Below, one piece after another: positions 1 through 8,389 of a DNA stretch of 64,000 nucleotides. Numbering within the stretch: position 1 is the stretch's first letter; each line of letters opens with the position of its first letter. Below the pieces are notes generated by a model, which ran no database searches, was not told the origin of the DNA, and worked only from the letters and a program-made list of their open reading frames with translations. The translations under genes were made by a program, and so were the position numbers. This DNA is from an uncultured Clostridia bacterium (GTDB taxonomy: Bacteria; Bacillota; Clostridia; Oscillospirales; Ruminococcaceae): positions 1 through 64,000 of the forward strand of contig CANQVG010000007.1 in assembly GCA_947627235.1 (NCBI GenBank), read 5' to 3'.

Positions 1-284
1 TCATTCTACCAGAAGTGCGGGGACATGTCTATTTTTTTGTCCCGATTTTCTTTTTGCGAAAAATAGTGTACCTTATCAAAGTACTGTAATAATGTCATAT
101 TAAAAGGTGAAAAATGACAGAAATTGCTCAGAAAGTGGCAGAAGTAATGATTATTTATCGCTCACATACAAGAACTCATATCAGCAGAAATGTCTTATGG
201 CAGTAAAATATGTGAGAAAGGATATTAAAATTTAAGTCAACAGTAAGTTTTGTGATAAAATCTATGGCGTAATTCGGCAAGGTA
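1..284. other. AT-rich left-edge stretch without an intact gene
   Basis: I see no complete gene here. The plus strand is open in frame 1 from the window edge to a stop near base 64, about 21 codons, which could be the end of an upstream gene. A degenerate hairpin (CGGGGACA with TGTCCCG) lies at about 18-44. The rest is AT-rich non-coding DNA leading to the promoter of the HD/ATPase gene. Confidence 0.4.
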
Positions 285-293
285 TGTTATAAT
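285..293 (+). promoter_or_regulatory. extended -10 promoter for the HD/ATPase gene
   Basis: TGTTATAAT is a perfect extended -10 (TGnTATAAT) about 100 bases before the start codon. No good -35 box lies 17 bases upstream (TGGCGT), so this would rely on the TG extension or an activator. Confidence 0.5.
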
Positions 294-323
294 ACCTTAT
301 AACAGTGCTACTTGGTATTATAA
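287..323. promoter_or_regulatory. 10-bp inverted repeat overlapping the -10 box, operator candidate
   Basis: TTATAATACC (287-296) is repeated inverted as GGTATTATAA (314-323) with a 17-base spacer. The left half contains the -10 hexamer, and the right half lies where early transcription would run. This is the layout of an operator for a dimeric repressor. No regulator gene is visible next to it. Confidence 0.45.
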
Positions 324-392
324 ATTCTACACACTGAATGACATTTTAAATTCCTCCGGCTGCTATTTTTACAAAATTAAAGAGGTGTAAAC

Positions 393-3300
393 ATGAAATT
401 TCACAGAATCGAGTCCCATCTTAAAGATATTACATCAGAATACCCCGAATATGAGAACCTGTATGCAACATGGTGTCTTAATAAAGAAACATGTACCAAG
501 GCATTAAAGAATGTGCTTCTCAATTACCCGCACTACAGTATGCACGACGCTAATCATTCCGAAACAATAATAACAAAGATAGAAATGTTATTGGGAGACC
601 GTGTATCGGAACTTTCTCCTACTGATATGTGGCTTATACTGAATGCGGCATATTCTCACGATCTTGGTATGCTCCTTGATTATGAAAAAGTAAAAGAAGA
701 ATGGGCCAAACCTGAATTCAGAAAACATTTGGCAAAGCTTTCGGAATCATATGACAACGATTTGTCCGAGGCTGCAAAAGCTGTTTTAAATATTAAGGAT
801 TATGCAAATGAAAATGAGTTTCCGGTTGAAATGTGGCACTATGTGTCGCAGATAAATGCGTCTTATTTCAGAGACCGTCACGCGAGTATGTCAAAGTCAT
901 ACATATGCGACTGCGAGAGCATAACAAGTCTTGATCTCGGTCACAATGGTATGATAAAGCCGCGCCTGATAAATCTTTTAGGGAGCATCTGCGAACTTCA
1001 TTCAAGAGAAAGCGATGACGTACTTTTACTGCCGTATGAAACGGACGGCTTCGGTACGGATCATGCCCATCCGAGGTTTGTCGCTATGCTTCTCAGAATA
1101 GGGGATTTACTCGACATAGATAACGGCAGGTTCAATATAGTCTCTGAAGCCGTTGCAGGGTCTATGCCGGAATCCTCAATTTCGCACAGAGTCAAACATG
1201 AGTCGACAACCCATTTGCTTGTAACGCCGAGCGAGATTCAGTTCTGCAGTGATTGTCCTGATCAGAAATCTTATTTGCTGACCCGAGATTTCATCACTTG
1301 GCTGGAAAAAGAAATAGATTTTATGACCAAGCACTGGGTTATAATTGTTCCTGAAGATTTTAGCGGACATGCTCCACGGTTTGACAAAAAAGAACTGCTG
1401 ATTCGCGGCGGCCCCGATGTAAATGGGACAGCCGGTCTGAAGTTTGAAATTACTCAAAAAAAGGCTTTTGAAATTATTGAGGGCTCAAATATTTACGAAG
1501 ACAAGTTTGTATTTATCCGCGAAGTAATTCAAAACGCGATTGATGCTTCAAAAATACAGCTTTGGAGGGATTTGCAGTCCGGAACATATAATGCGTGGAT
1601 TAACGTCAACGACTTGAGTAATTTGCAGCCGTATGACTTGCCGAAAGAGGTCTACGAGAATTATGCTATAAGCGTAAGACTTTTCACTTCGGAGAGCGGT
1701 GAAATAGAAATTTCAGTTACGGATCGCGGCACCGGAATAACTGACGAATCTTTTAAAGAGATGTGTAATGTCGGCGTAAGCAACAGTACATCTTCCTTGG
1801 CAGATGAAATCGAAAGCATGCCTTGCTGGCTTAGACCTACCGCCGGTTTCGGAGTAGGGTTACAGTCGATATTCTTGATGACCGATCATTTTAAGATAGA
1901 AACCTGCACGGGTTCCGACTCGTATGAAGCAACGGTATATTCTATGTTTAGAGGAGGCTATCTGAATCTTATATCTGTTCCGAATAGTATGCAAAGGGGA
2001 ACGACAATAAAAATAACAGTAAGGCTTCCCGAGAATTTCAGTTATTCTGCCTTCGGAATGACAAATAAGTATATAAGCGATAGATTTGACTATTTTGATT
2101 CGGAAAACCGAATTGGAGAAATGAAGATTCTTGACACAATCTTAGATAACTGCAAGTCTCCGATGTTTCCTGTTGTTATTAAACTATCCGGCAGCGACGA
2201 CCCTATACATATAAATCCTGCAGATATAGTATCTATTGACAAATCGGAATCAAAAAAATATTATTCTGTTGACAACCGATACTACATTTGTCAGTCTGAA
2301 GATTTAAACACTATGAAAATATGGGATAAAGATTATGCGGTTCAGGCTGTTATTAGTTTGACGGTTTCTCCGGCGATCTATTCCACGGATGTTAAATTTA
2401 AGGGCATCTCTGTGTCACGTCACTCTTCGGCTCCATCATATCATGCAGTCAGCATAAGTATTGATTTGTACGGCTTGGAAGCTAAAAAAACTATCGCCTT
2501 GAATCGTTCTTCACTTACAGATGACGGAAAGAAAAAGGTTAATAGAATTTGTGATGAATTGGTACAGCTATTTACAAGAGAAACGTTCAAAAGGCTTGGC
2601 GCTTCAGTTCATCCCGGGTTCAGAAGCTATTCATTCTGGACTGTTTGCAGCCCGGAACAGCGTTTGCGTATTTCCCAAAAAATAATAGACGGCATCTCCG
2701 GTTCGGCAGATATTCTTAAAAAGAACAAAGCTGGGAAGTTTGAACAAACAAAGGAAAAAATTTCTGATATTATCGCCCACATTGATAATTACGCATTTTT
2801 AACTCCACATTATTTGCTTTCTGTTGATCATTCTTTGGATACGGCTTTGGAAAAAACCATAGAGACCTTGAATACGTTGACGGTAAATGAGTCGTCAATA
2901 GTCATTGATAATTATCTGACATCATCGGCTTTGCAGTTTCGTATCAAGTCTTTCAAAGGATTTAATAATAGTTCGGTTTTTATTTATACTGTTGCAAAAG
3001 ATACTTTAACCGACAAATCTACTCTGTTTATTCCCGATGAAGAAACAGAATTATTACTGATTAACGGATTAAATAGCAAAATGCCGTTGCTTAATGTAAG
3101 AGCTTTTAACAATTCAAACGCAAAAAGGTATGCCATTCCCGCGTTTGAAGAGTATAGGGAGCTTTCTGTAAAATACGTTCCGCTTGGTGTATCGGTAAAT
3201 TATATAAATGATGCAGTTCCGTATATAATTTCACCGTTCACTAAAGAGCAGGCGGACAAAGCGTCCAAAATTTCGGAGGATACATTTATCAATGAAATGA

Positions 3301-3470
3301 CGGCTTCGGCTGCGTTTGATAAGCTTGTCCGTTATGTCTGCGAAAACTCTTTCTTTAACGAATCGCCGTCTGTTGAGATCGTAAAGAATAAATATATCCG
3401 CCTTGCCAAAAGATTTTATAGTTGTATGAAAACGGATATCGGCGATGCGGAACAACGTCAAGAAGAGTAA
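393..3470 (+). CDS. HD-domain / Hsp90-like (GHKL) ATPase fusion protein
   Basis: A 1025-residue cytoplasmic protein with two recognisable parts. Residues about 40-245 form an HD-type metal phosphohydrolase: His55 in HSE, His89-Asp90 in SHDLGM, and a late Asp238 in RIGDLLD. From about residue 350 an Hsp90/GHKL ATPase fold follows: N-box Glu377-Asn381-Asp384-Ala385, G1 box DRGTGI at 444-449, and G2 box GFGVGLQS at 485-492. The remaining 500 residues resemble the middle and C-terminal parts of HtpG-like proteins only in general layout. AGAGGTG precedes the ATG. There is no signal peptide or membrane segment. Related HD plus Hsp90-like fusions have been discussed as parts of prokaryotic conflict systems; a defence role here is inference. 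It stands alone and is more AT-rich than its neighbours, which suggests transfer. It could instead be a housekeeping chaperone-like protein. Confidence 0.75.
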   Translation: MKFHRIESHLKDITSEYPEYENLYATWCLNKETCTKALKNVLLNYPHYSMHDANHSETIITKIEMLLGDRVSELSPTDMWLILNAAYSHDLGMLLDYEKVKEEWAKPEFRKHLAKLSESYDNDLSEAAKAVLNIKDYANENEFPVEMWHYVSQINASYFRDRHASMSKSYICDCESITSLDLGHNGMIKPRLINLLGSICELHSRESDDVLLLPYETDGFGTDHAHPRFVAMLLRIGDLLDIDNGRFNIVSEAVAGSMPESSISHRVKHESTTHLLVTPSEIQFCSDCPDQKSYLLTRDFITWLEKEIDFMTKHWVIIVPEDFSGHAPRFDKKELLIRGGPDVNGTAGLKFEITQKKAFEIIEGSNIYEDKFVFIREVIQNAIDASKIQLWRDLQSGTYNAWINVNDLSNLQPYDLPKEVYENYAISVRLFTSESGEIEISVTDRGTGITDESFKEMCNVGVSNSTSSLADEIESMPCWLRPTAGFGVGLQSIFLMTDHFKIETCTGSDSYEATVYSMFRGGYLNLISVPNSMQRGTTIKITVRLPENFSYSAFGMTNKYISDRFDYFDSENRIGEMKILDTILDNCKSPMFPVVIKLSGSDDPIHINPADIVSIDKSESKKYYSVDNRYYICQSEDLNTMKIWDKDYAVQAVISLTVSPAIYSTDVKFKGISVSRHSSAPSYHAVSISIDLYGLEAKKTIALNRSSLTDDGKKKVNRICDELVQLFTRETFKRLGASVHPGFRSYSFWTVCSPEQRLRISQKIIDGISGSADILKKNKAGKFEQTKEKISDIIAHIDNYAFLTPHYLLSVDHSLDTALEKTIETLNTLTVNESSIVIDNYLTSSALQFRIKSFKGFNNSSVFIYTVAKDTLTDKSTLFIPDEETELLLINGLNSKMPLLNVRAFNNSNAKRYAIPAFEEYRELSVKYVPLGVSVNYINDAVPYIISPFTKEQADKASKISEDTFINEMTASAAFDKLVRYVCENSFFNESPSVEIVKNKYIRLAKRFYSCMKTDIGDAEQRQEE

Positions 3471-3529
3471 CAACAGATGAAAACACAAGTTGCCTAATAT
3501 GAAGCAAGCAAATATAGCAAGGCATCAGG

Positions 3530-3558
3530 TTGATTTTTCTGCTCATATATGTTATGAT
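3530..3558 (+). promoter_or_regulatory. promoter of the xylanase gene
   Basis: TTGATT (3530-3535), a 17-base spacer and TATGAT (3553-3558) lie 38 bases before the xylanase start codon. Confidence 0.6.
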
Positions 3559-3595
3559 ATATGACAACTGAATTTTGCATTTTTCGGGGGCTAAA

Positions 3596-4888
3596 ATGAA
3601 ACGGCTGATTTCTTTTATTCTTTGCGTCACGGTGGCTTTAAGCTTAACTTCCTGCTCGTTTGGCGGGGTGAAGAAAAAGCTTACCGACCCTGATCTTACC
3701 TATTCTATGGAGGAGCTTGAAGAGCTTCAGACACGGGAGCTTAAAATCAGTGACTACGAGCTTCCGGCACTGTATAAATACTTTGAGGGAAAGTGCAGAA
3801 TCGGAGTGGTGACGGACGGTTACGAGTATACAAATTACGAAACCGATGACCGCGCAAAGGGCATACTGAAAAACTACAACGCCTACGTTCTGGAGAACGC
3901 AATGAAGCCCGACCATTGCAATCCGGCGCCGGGGGTTTATGATTTTGACGCCGCGGACGCGTTTGTCAAGACCGGTGAGCTCGGCTCCGCTGAGCTTCGG
4001 GCGCACACCGTAGTCTGGCACAGTCAGGTTCCCGAGTGGTGGTTTAAGGCAGACCCTGAGGATACGGGGTCGGTCAAGGAATGTTACAAAAAGGGCAGAC
4101 TCGCCACACGTGAACAGCTCGAAGAAAGGCTCAGAACCTATATTGACGAACTGGTGCCGAGATATAAAAATACGGTTAAATACTGGGATGTCGTCAACGA
4201 GGCGATAAGCGACAACGATAATATAATCAAAGACCATACCGAAAAGTCGTATTGGTCGGAAATCTTCGGCGACGTCGACGGCGACGGTTATTATGACGAC
4301 TATATTGAGTATGCTTTCAACACCGTCCGCGAGGTCGGCGGAGATGACCTTGTCCTAATGATAAACGACTACTATATGGAGTGGGACGAGACTAAAACCC
4401 AAAAGATGTATGATACCGTCGAGAGAATGTTAAGAAAAGGCGTCAGAATTGACGGAGTAGGTTTTCAGTCGCACATCGGAAGCGACATCGACATTGATAT
4501 TTACCGAAAAAATCTCGAAAAAATAAGCGGTCTTTCCAAAATCTATGACGAATGTTTTCCAGAATATAAGGGCAACTTCAGGATTCAGATAACCGAGCTT
4601 GAAATGAATATGCGGGTAGGCGAGCTTGCCGACGCAGGTTTTCATCCTTGGAGCGATGAGGATTACGCTTATCAGGCGGATGTCTATTACAGGCTGTTCG
4701 ATATGCTGATGGATTTTGCTGACCAAGGGATAATTGACTTGATACTTTTCTGGGGTACGGACGACGGACATTCTTGGATAAATTCGGACCTCAAGGAGAA
4801 CGTGCCGCTTTTGGTTGACAGGAAATATAGAGTGAAGCCTGCTTACTGGGCGGTAGCAAGAGCCGCTATAGAACATTCCGGTAAATAA
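3596..4888 (+). CDS. GH10 endo-1,4-beta-xylanase, lipoprotein
   Basis: A secreted, lipid-anchored xylanase that would cut the beta-1,4-xylan backbone outside the cell. The N-terminus is a lipoprotein signal (MKRLISFIL...LTSC) with the modified Cys near residue 20. The GH10 TIM barrel follows, with the acid/base Glu202 in WDVVNEAI and the nucleophile Glu334 in ITELEMN. The substrate motif VVWHSQVPEWW is also present. I chose the ATG at 3596 because GGGGG sits 5 bases upstream; a TTG at 3575 is in frame but would bury the signal peptide. There is no dockerin, CBM or sorting signal, so the enzyme is probably not cellulosomal. It is monocistronic, with its own promoter and a terminator. An acidic linker follows the Cys. 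Confidence 0.93.
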   Translation: MKRLISFILCVTVALSLTSCSFGGVKKKLTDPDLTYSMEELEELQTRELKISDYELPALYKYFEGKCRIGVVTDGYEYTNYETDDRAKGILKNYNAYVLENAMKPDHCNPAPGVYDFDAADAFVKTGELGSAELRAHTVVWHSQVPEWWFKADPEDTGSVKECYKKGRLATREQLEERLRTYIDELVPRYKNTVKYWDVVNEAISDNDNIIKDHTEKSYWSEIFGDVDGDGYYDDYIEYAFNTVREVGGDDLVLMINDYYMEWDETKTQKMYDTVERMLRKGVRIDGVGFQSHIGSDIDIDIYRKNLEKISGLSKIYDECFPEYKGNFRIQITELEMNMRVGELADAGFHPWSDEDYAYQADVYYRLFDMLMDFADQGIIDLILFWGTDDGHSWINSDLKENVPLLVDRKYRVKPAYWAVARAAIEHSGK

Positions 4889-4907
4889 ACAGGTCGGTAA
4901 AATTTTG

Positions 4908-4939
4908 CACAGTCGGGGCGACGGCTCCGGCTGTGTTTT
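4908..4939 (+). terminator. terminator after the xylanase gene
   Basis: A 12-bp stem (4908-4919 with 4924-4935, two G-U pairs) around a GACG loop, followed by four T. Confidence 0.75.
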
Positions 4940-5035
4940 ACAATAAAACTTATTTTTCAAAAAATTTCTTTGTATGGCGAATGGATTCGACGCTAAAATC
5001 GAATCATGTAATTGAGGCGAAGGGAAGTGAAGATT

Positions 5036-5587
5036 TTGGAGGACGAGAAAATAGTCGGGCTGTTTTTTGAAAGAAACGAGAAAGCTCTCCGCGAGACGGA
5101 GGCAAGCTGCGGCGCGCTTCTGAGAAAAACCGCCAAGGCAATTCTCGAAAGCGATTCGGACGTCGAGGAATGTCTCAACGACACACTTTTATCGCTCTGG
5201 CAAAATATTCCGCCCGCGGTTCCTAAAAGCCTTCGCGCCTATGCCTGCAAAGTCATTCGCAACCTTGCCTTCAAACGTCTCGAATACGGTCTTGCGCTCA
5301 AGCGCAGTATAAATTCTGAGCTTCCGCTTGATGAGCTCGAAGCGGTTCTCTTTGACCTCAAGACAGAAAACGAGTTTTCCGACGTCGAATTTACCCTGAC
5401 CCTTGACAGTTTTCTCGGCTCGCTCAGCGCCGAGTCACGCGCGGTTTTTCTCAAGAGATACTTTTTCTGCGACACCGTGCCGCAGATTGCCCAAGACCTC
5501 TGCATCAGCGAAAGCAAGGTAAATTCTCTGCTCTACAGAGCGCGCAAGAAGCTGAGATCCGTTTACGAGAAAGGAGCGGAATTATGA
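5036..5587 (+). CDS. ECF-type RNA polymerase sigma factor
   Basis: A 183-residue sigma-70 family protein of the ECF type. Region 2 (SDVEECLNDTLLSLW, then FKRLEY) and region 4 (VFLKRYFFCDTVPQIA, then ISESKVNSLLYRARKKL, a helix-turn-helix for the -35 box) are both present. I place the start at the TTG at 5036 (protein MEDEKIVGLFFER) because AGGGAAG lies 8 bases upstream and homologous sigma factors begin this way; TTG 5012 and GTG 5027 are alternatives. The stop overlaps the next gene's ATG (ATGA), so sigma factor and membrane partner are translationally coupled. That is the usual arrangement for a sigma factor held by an anti-sigma factor. The regulon is unknown. Confidence 0.85.
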   Translation: MEDEKIVGLFFERNEKALRETEASCGALLRKTAKAILESDSDVEECLNDTLLSLWQNIPPAVPKSLRAYACKVIRNLAFKRLEYGLALKRSINSELPLDELEAVLFDLKTENEFSDVEFTLTLDSFLGSLSAESRAVFLKRYFFCDTVPQIAQDLCISESKVNSLLYRARKKLRSVYEKGAEL

Positions 5588-6681
5588 AAAAATACCGTTT
5601 GTCAAAGGCTCTCGGAGAGATAGACGAGGTATACATTGAAGAAGTGCTGAAATATACCGAGGATGCCGCGGCAGGAAAACGGCGCGGTATCTTCGGCAGA
5701 AAAAGGATAGTCACGCTTGCGCTTGCGGCGGTTTTTATAGCTGCGGGTACTACCGTCACTTTCGCTGCGGCTTGCGGCGGACTCCAAAGCATAAGCGAAC
5801 ACTTTACTGCTTACAGAACCGATATCAAAGGAGTCGGCGACACTTCGTCTTTGCCGGTCATTGAAAACGCATGGTCCATAGGTAAAACTATGGACGGCGA
5901 GCAGGATGCTTTGGCGGGCAGCATAAAGGTTACGAGCGCGGTATGCGACAGATACAGTCTTTACGCTACGATTGAATTTAACGCGGAGGGAATAGATATT
6001 CCCGAAAACATTCCCGACGAAGAGCTGACTTTTGATATCATCAACGCCAAGAGCGGAATAGAAGGCGCCTGCCGTCCGGTCTTTGTTTCCCGAGAGGGCG
6101 ACATTTTCACCTACATTATTCATTTCAGTGAAAGCAGCTCTATAAACGGCGACGAGATATTTATAGAGGCGCATAATTTCGGCAGGTCGTGTACTGTGGA
6201 AATTGAGAATATAGGCAGAAGGTTAGTTTTTAACAGTGTCGAATACTGTCGGATTAAGTTTTCAATACCTGTCAGCGACCTTTTGATTCTCGACTCAGTG
6301 CAGTCCCTTAATTCAGAAAAGATCGACGGTATAATTGATATGGACGCAGAGCTGTCGCCGTTCGGGTTTGTGGTCAGATACGACGAAAGCCAGGTTCCCG
6401 CTTGGGAGGAAGCACACTCCGAGCTGCTTAAACAATACGGTTGGGAATGGTTTAAATACTCAACGGGAACTGTCTATTCGCTGCTGAGCTTTAAGATGAA
6501 AGACGGCAGCACGCTTGAAAACGTTCACAACCTCATAGCAACTGCCGAGAGCGGTAGTGATCCTAACAGCGGAAAAGATACGATTCATTTCAGTTTTATC
6601 GTGCCGGTCGACATTTCACAGATTGAAAGCGTGACATATCTCGGGGCGGAGTTTCGGTTTGACGCCGAAGCTTACGACTGA
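5584..6681 (+). CDS. DUF4179-like membrane protein, probable anti-sigma partner
   Basis: A 365-residue protein with a short cytoplasmic N-terminus (MKKYRLSKALGEIDEVYIEEVLKY), one membrane helix at about residues 40-62 (IVTLALAAVFIAAG) and a large extracellular domain rich in beta strand. This is the layout of DUF4179-type proteins encoded after ECF sigma factors. The N-terminal segment probably holds the sigma factor and the outer domain senses a signal; this role is inferred from position and topology. It overlaps the sigma gene by four bases, and a strong terminator closes the two-gene operon. No zinc-binding ZAS motif is seen. The outer domain has no motif from which I can name a ligand. 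Confidence 0.65.
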   Translation: MKKYRLSKALGEIDEVYIEEVLKYTEDAAAGKRRGIFGRKRIVTLALAAVFIAAGTTVTFAAACGGLQSISEHFTAYRTDIKGVGDTSSLPVIENAWSIGKTMDGEQDALAGSIKVTSAVCDRYSLYATIEFNAEGIDIPENIPDEELTFDIINAKSGIEGACRPVFVSREGDIFTYIIHFSESSSINGDEIFIEAHNFGRSCTVEIENIGRRLVFNSVEYCRIKFSIPVSDLLILDSVQSLNSEKIDGIIDMDAELSPFGFVVRYDESQVPAWEEAHSELLKQYGWEWFKYSTGTVYSLLSFKMKDGSTLENVHNLIATAESGSDPNSGKDTIHFSFIVPVDISQIESVTYLGAEFRFDAEAYD

Positions 6682-6700
6682 TTTATCGTCATATTGAGAT

Positions 6701-6735
6701 GCGTGCGGTACGGTCAGCGTCCGCACGCTTTTTTT
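6701..6735 (+). terminator. terminator of the sigma/anti-sigma operon
   Basis: GCGTGCGG (6701-6708) pairs perfectly with CCGCACGC (6721-6728) around a 12-base loop, followed by seven T. Confidence 0.85.
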
Positions 6736-6775
6736 GCGCCCTGAAATGTGCGCGCGACAGAATACGGAGGACATT

Positions 6776-7504
6776 TTGAAACCAAAAAGAAGAATCCGAG
6801 CCGGCAGGCTGCTGGTGCTTTCCGGCACGGTTTGTGCGTTTATACTTATTATAGCGGGGATTATAGGCAGACTCGTGTATAAGCCGAATAAAAACGTCGT
6901 AATACTAAACGGCGTTATGGAGTATTATCAGCATCCCGATTACCCGACAGGCTGCGAAAGCGTTGCGCTTTACATACTATTGCAGTATTACGGCGTCGAC
7001 GTGACGGTTGACGAAATAATAGATGAGCTTCCTAAAGGCCCTATGCCGTATGAGCAGGACGGCGTTATGTACGGTGCGAATCCGGAGCGGGAGTTTGTAG
7101 GCTCTCCGCTCGACGACGGTTCCTACGGCGTTTTCAACCGTCCCATAGCGGCGGTAGCGGAAAAATTCAAAAGCGGCGTTTTTACTTTTGAAAACGCGAC
7201 AATCGAAGATATCCGTGAAGTTCTCGACAGCGGCAATCCCGTGCTGGCGTGGTATGTAATAGACCCCGACAAAAAAATCGAGTACCGTCGCAGTTGGCTC
7301 GATTATAAGACCGGTGAAAAAATCAAGTGGCCGCGTGGCGAGCACGCGGTAGTGGTATACGGTTACGACGGCAATAAAAGCTTTTTTATCTCCGACCCTA
7401 ATACCGGAAGCTGTTTTTCGGTGAGCGCCAGAAAATTTGCGGGTCCTTTCAAAAAGATGGGCGGCAGGATAGTTTTTTATCGGGATAACGACCTAACGTA
7501 TTGA
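6776..7504 (+). CDS. membrane-anchored C39-like cysteine peptidase family protein
   Basis: A 242-residue protein with a basic N-terminus, one membrane helix (about residues 10-30) and an extracellular papain-like domain of the peptidase C39 type. The predicted catalytic Cys is in PTGCESVALYILLQYYG, the His in GEHAVVVYGYDG, and the following acidic or Asn position in ISDPNTG. The start is the TTG at 6776, because GGAGG lies 5 bases before it; an upstream in-frame TTG at 6734 lies in the terminator of the preceding operon. Unlike bacteriocin exporters, no ABC transporter domain is attached and none is adjacent. The function may be cell-surface peptide cleavage, but no substrate is indicated. 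It overlaps the next open frame by four bases, although that gene's real start is further downstream. Confidence 0.7.
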   Translation: MKPKRRIRAGRLLVLSGTVCAFILIIAGIIGRLVYKPNKNVVILNGVMEYYQHPDYPTGCESVALYILLQYYGVDVTVDEIIDELPKGPMPYEQDGVMYGANPEREFVGSPLDDGSYGVFNRPIAAVAEKFKSGVFTFENATIEDIREVLDSGNPVLAWYVIDPDKKIEYRRSWLDYKTGEKIKWPRGEHAVVVYGYDGNKSFFISDPNTGSCFSVSARKFAGPFKKMGGRIVFYRDNDLTY

Positions 7505-7529
7505 AAACCCGTTCGCTTTGTGTTACAAT
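7501..7529 (+). promoter_or_regulatory. promoter of the histidine phosphatase gene
   Basis: TTGAAA (7501-7506), a 17-base spacer and TACAAT (7524-7529) preceded by TGTGT. The -35 box overlaps the end of the C39-like gene. Confidence 0.65.
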
Positions 7530-7560
7530 ATCCCAAAATACGATTTTGGAGGACACATAT

Positions 7561-8289
7561 ATGCGACTGCTCATCATCCGTCACGGCGACCCCGATTATT
7601 CTATAGACTCCCTTACCGAAAAGGGTTGGCGCGAGGCTGAGCTTCTAAGCGAGAGAATATCAAAGCTTGATGTAAAGGCTTTTTACTGTTCACCACTCGG
7701 ACGCGCCAAGGACACTGCCAAGGCGACACTTGAAAAAATGGGGCGCGATGCTGAGATTCTCGACTGGCTTCGTGAGTTTTACTATTGTCAGGTAAAGGTA
7801 CCGGGCACGAAAGAATCCCAAATCTGCTGGGACTTTATGCCGTCGTTCTACACAAAGGTAGACGAGCTGTATGACGCCGAAAAATTCAAGGAGATCGACT
7901 TTATGCGCGAGGGAAACTATCCCGATCTGTTCAGAGTCATCGCCGACGGGATTGACACGCTCCTTGAAAAGCACGGCTATCGCCGAAACGGCAAATATTA
8001 CGACGCCGTCCGTCCCAACCGCGATACGGTTGTGCTTTTTTGCCACTTCGGGATAGAGTGCCAGATTCTGGGACATATTATCGGGCTTTCGCCGGTGATT
8101 TTAGCGCAGAATTTCTGCGCCGCGCCTACGTCGGTTACCACGCTGATAACTGAGGAGCGCGAGCAGGGGATAGCAGTGTTCCGCTGCCAAAGCTTCGGCG
8201 ACCTGTCACACCTCTACGCTGCGGGCGAGGAGCCGGCGTTTTCGGCGCGATTTTGCGAGAGATACGAGGACTGGGACGAGCGTCACTGA
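7561..8289 (+). CDS. histidine phosphatase (phosphoglycerate mutase-like) family protein
   Basis: A 242-residue cytoplasmic member of the histidine phosphatase superfamily. The phosphate-accepting His is in the N-terminal LLIIRHGDPDY motif, the second Arg is in YCSPLGRAKDTA, and the second catalytic His is in VLFCHFGIECQ. The family includes phosphoglycerate mutases, cobalamin and sugar phosphatases; the sequence does not say which substrate is used. The ATG at 7561 has GGAGGA 7 bases upstream, so the upstream TTG at 7501 is rejected. It has its own promoter, and two hairpins downstream separate it from a convergent gene. Confidence 0.85.
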   Translation: MRLLIIRHGDPDYSIDSLTEKGWREAELLSERISKLDVKAFYCSPLGRAKDTAKATLEKMGRDAEILDWLREFYYCQVKVPGTKESQICWDFMPSFYTKVDELYDAEKFKEIDFMREGNYPDLFRVIADGIDTLLEKHGYRRNGKYYDAVRPNRDTVVLFCHFGIECQILGHIIGLSPVILAQNFCAAPTSVTTLITEEREQGIAVFRCQSFGDLSHLYAAGEEPAFSARFCERYEDWDERH

Positions 8290-8312
8290 CAAAGCGAAAC
8301 GGCAATATAAAA

Positions 8313-8373
8313 ACAGGGGAACCGATAAAAGCTCCCCTGTATTATCGCCCCCGCATATCCGCAATGCGGGGGC
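8313..8373. terminator. two hairpins between convergent genes
   Basis: ACAGGGGA (8313-8320) pairs with TCCCCTGT (8333-8340), and GCCCCCGCAT (8347-8356) pairs with ATGCGGGGGC (8364-8373). Both have short T-rich flanks and probably stop transcription from both sides. Confidence 0.6.
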
Positions 8374-8389
8374 ATCTTTGAGCTAAGGA

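Noticed and set aside
1-66. Possible tail of a transposase or other gene at the left edge
   Set aside because: Only about 21 open codons and a weak hairpin are visible. This is too little to assign a family.
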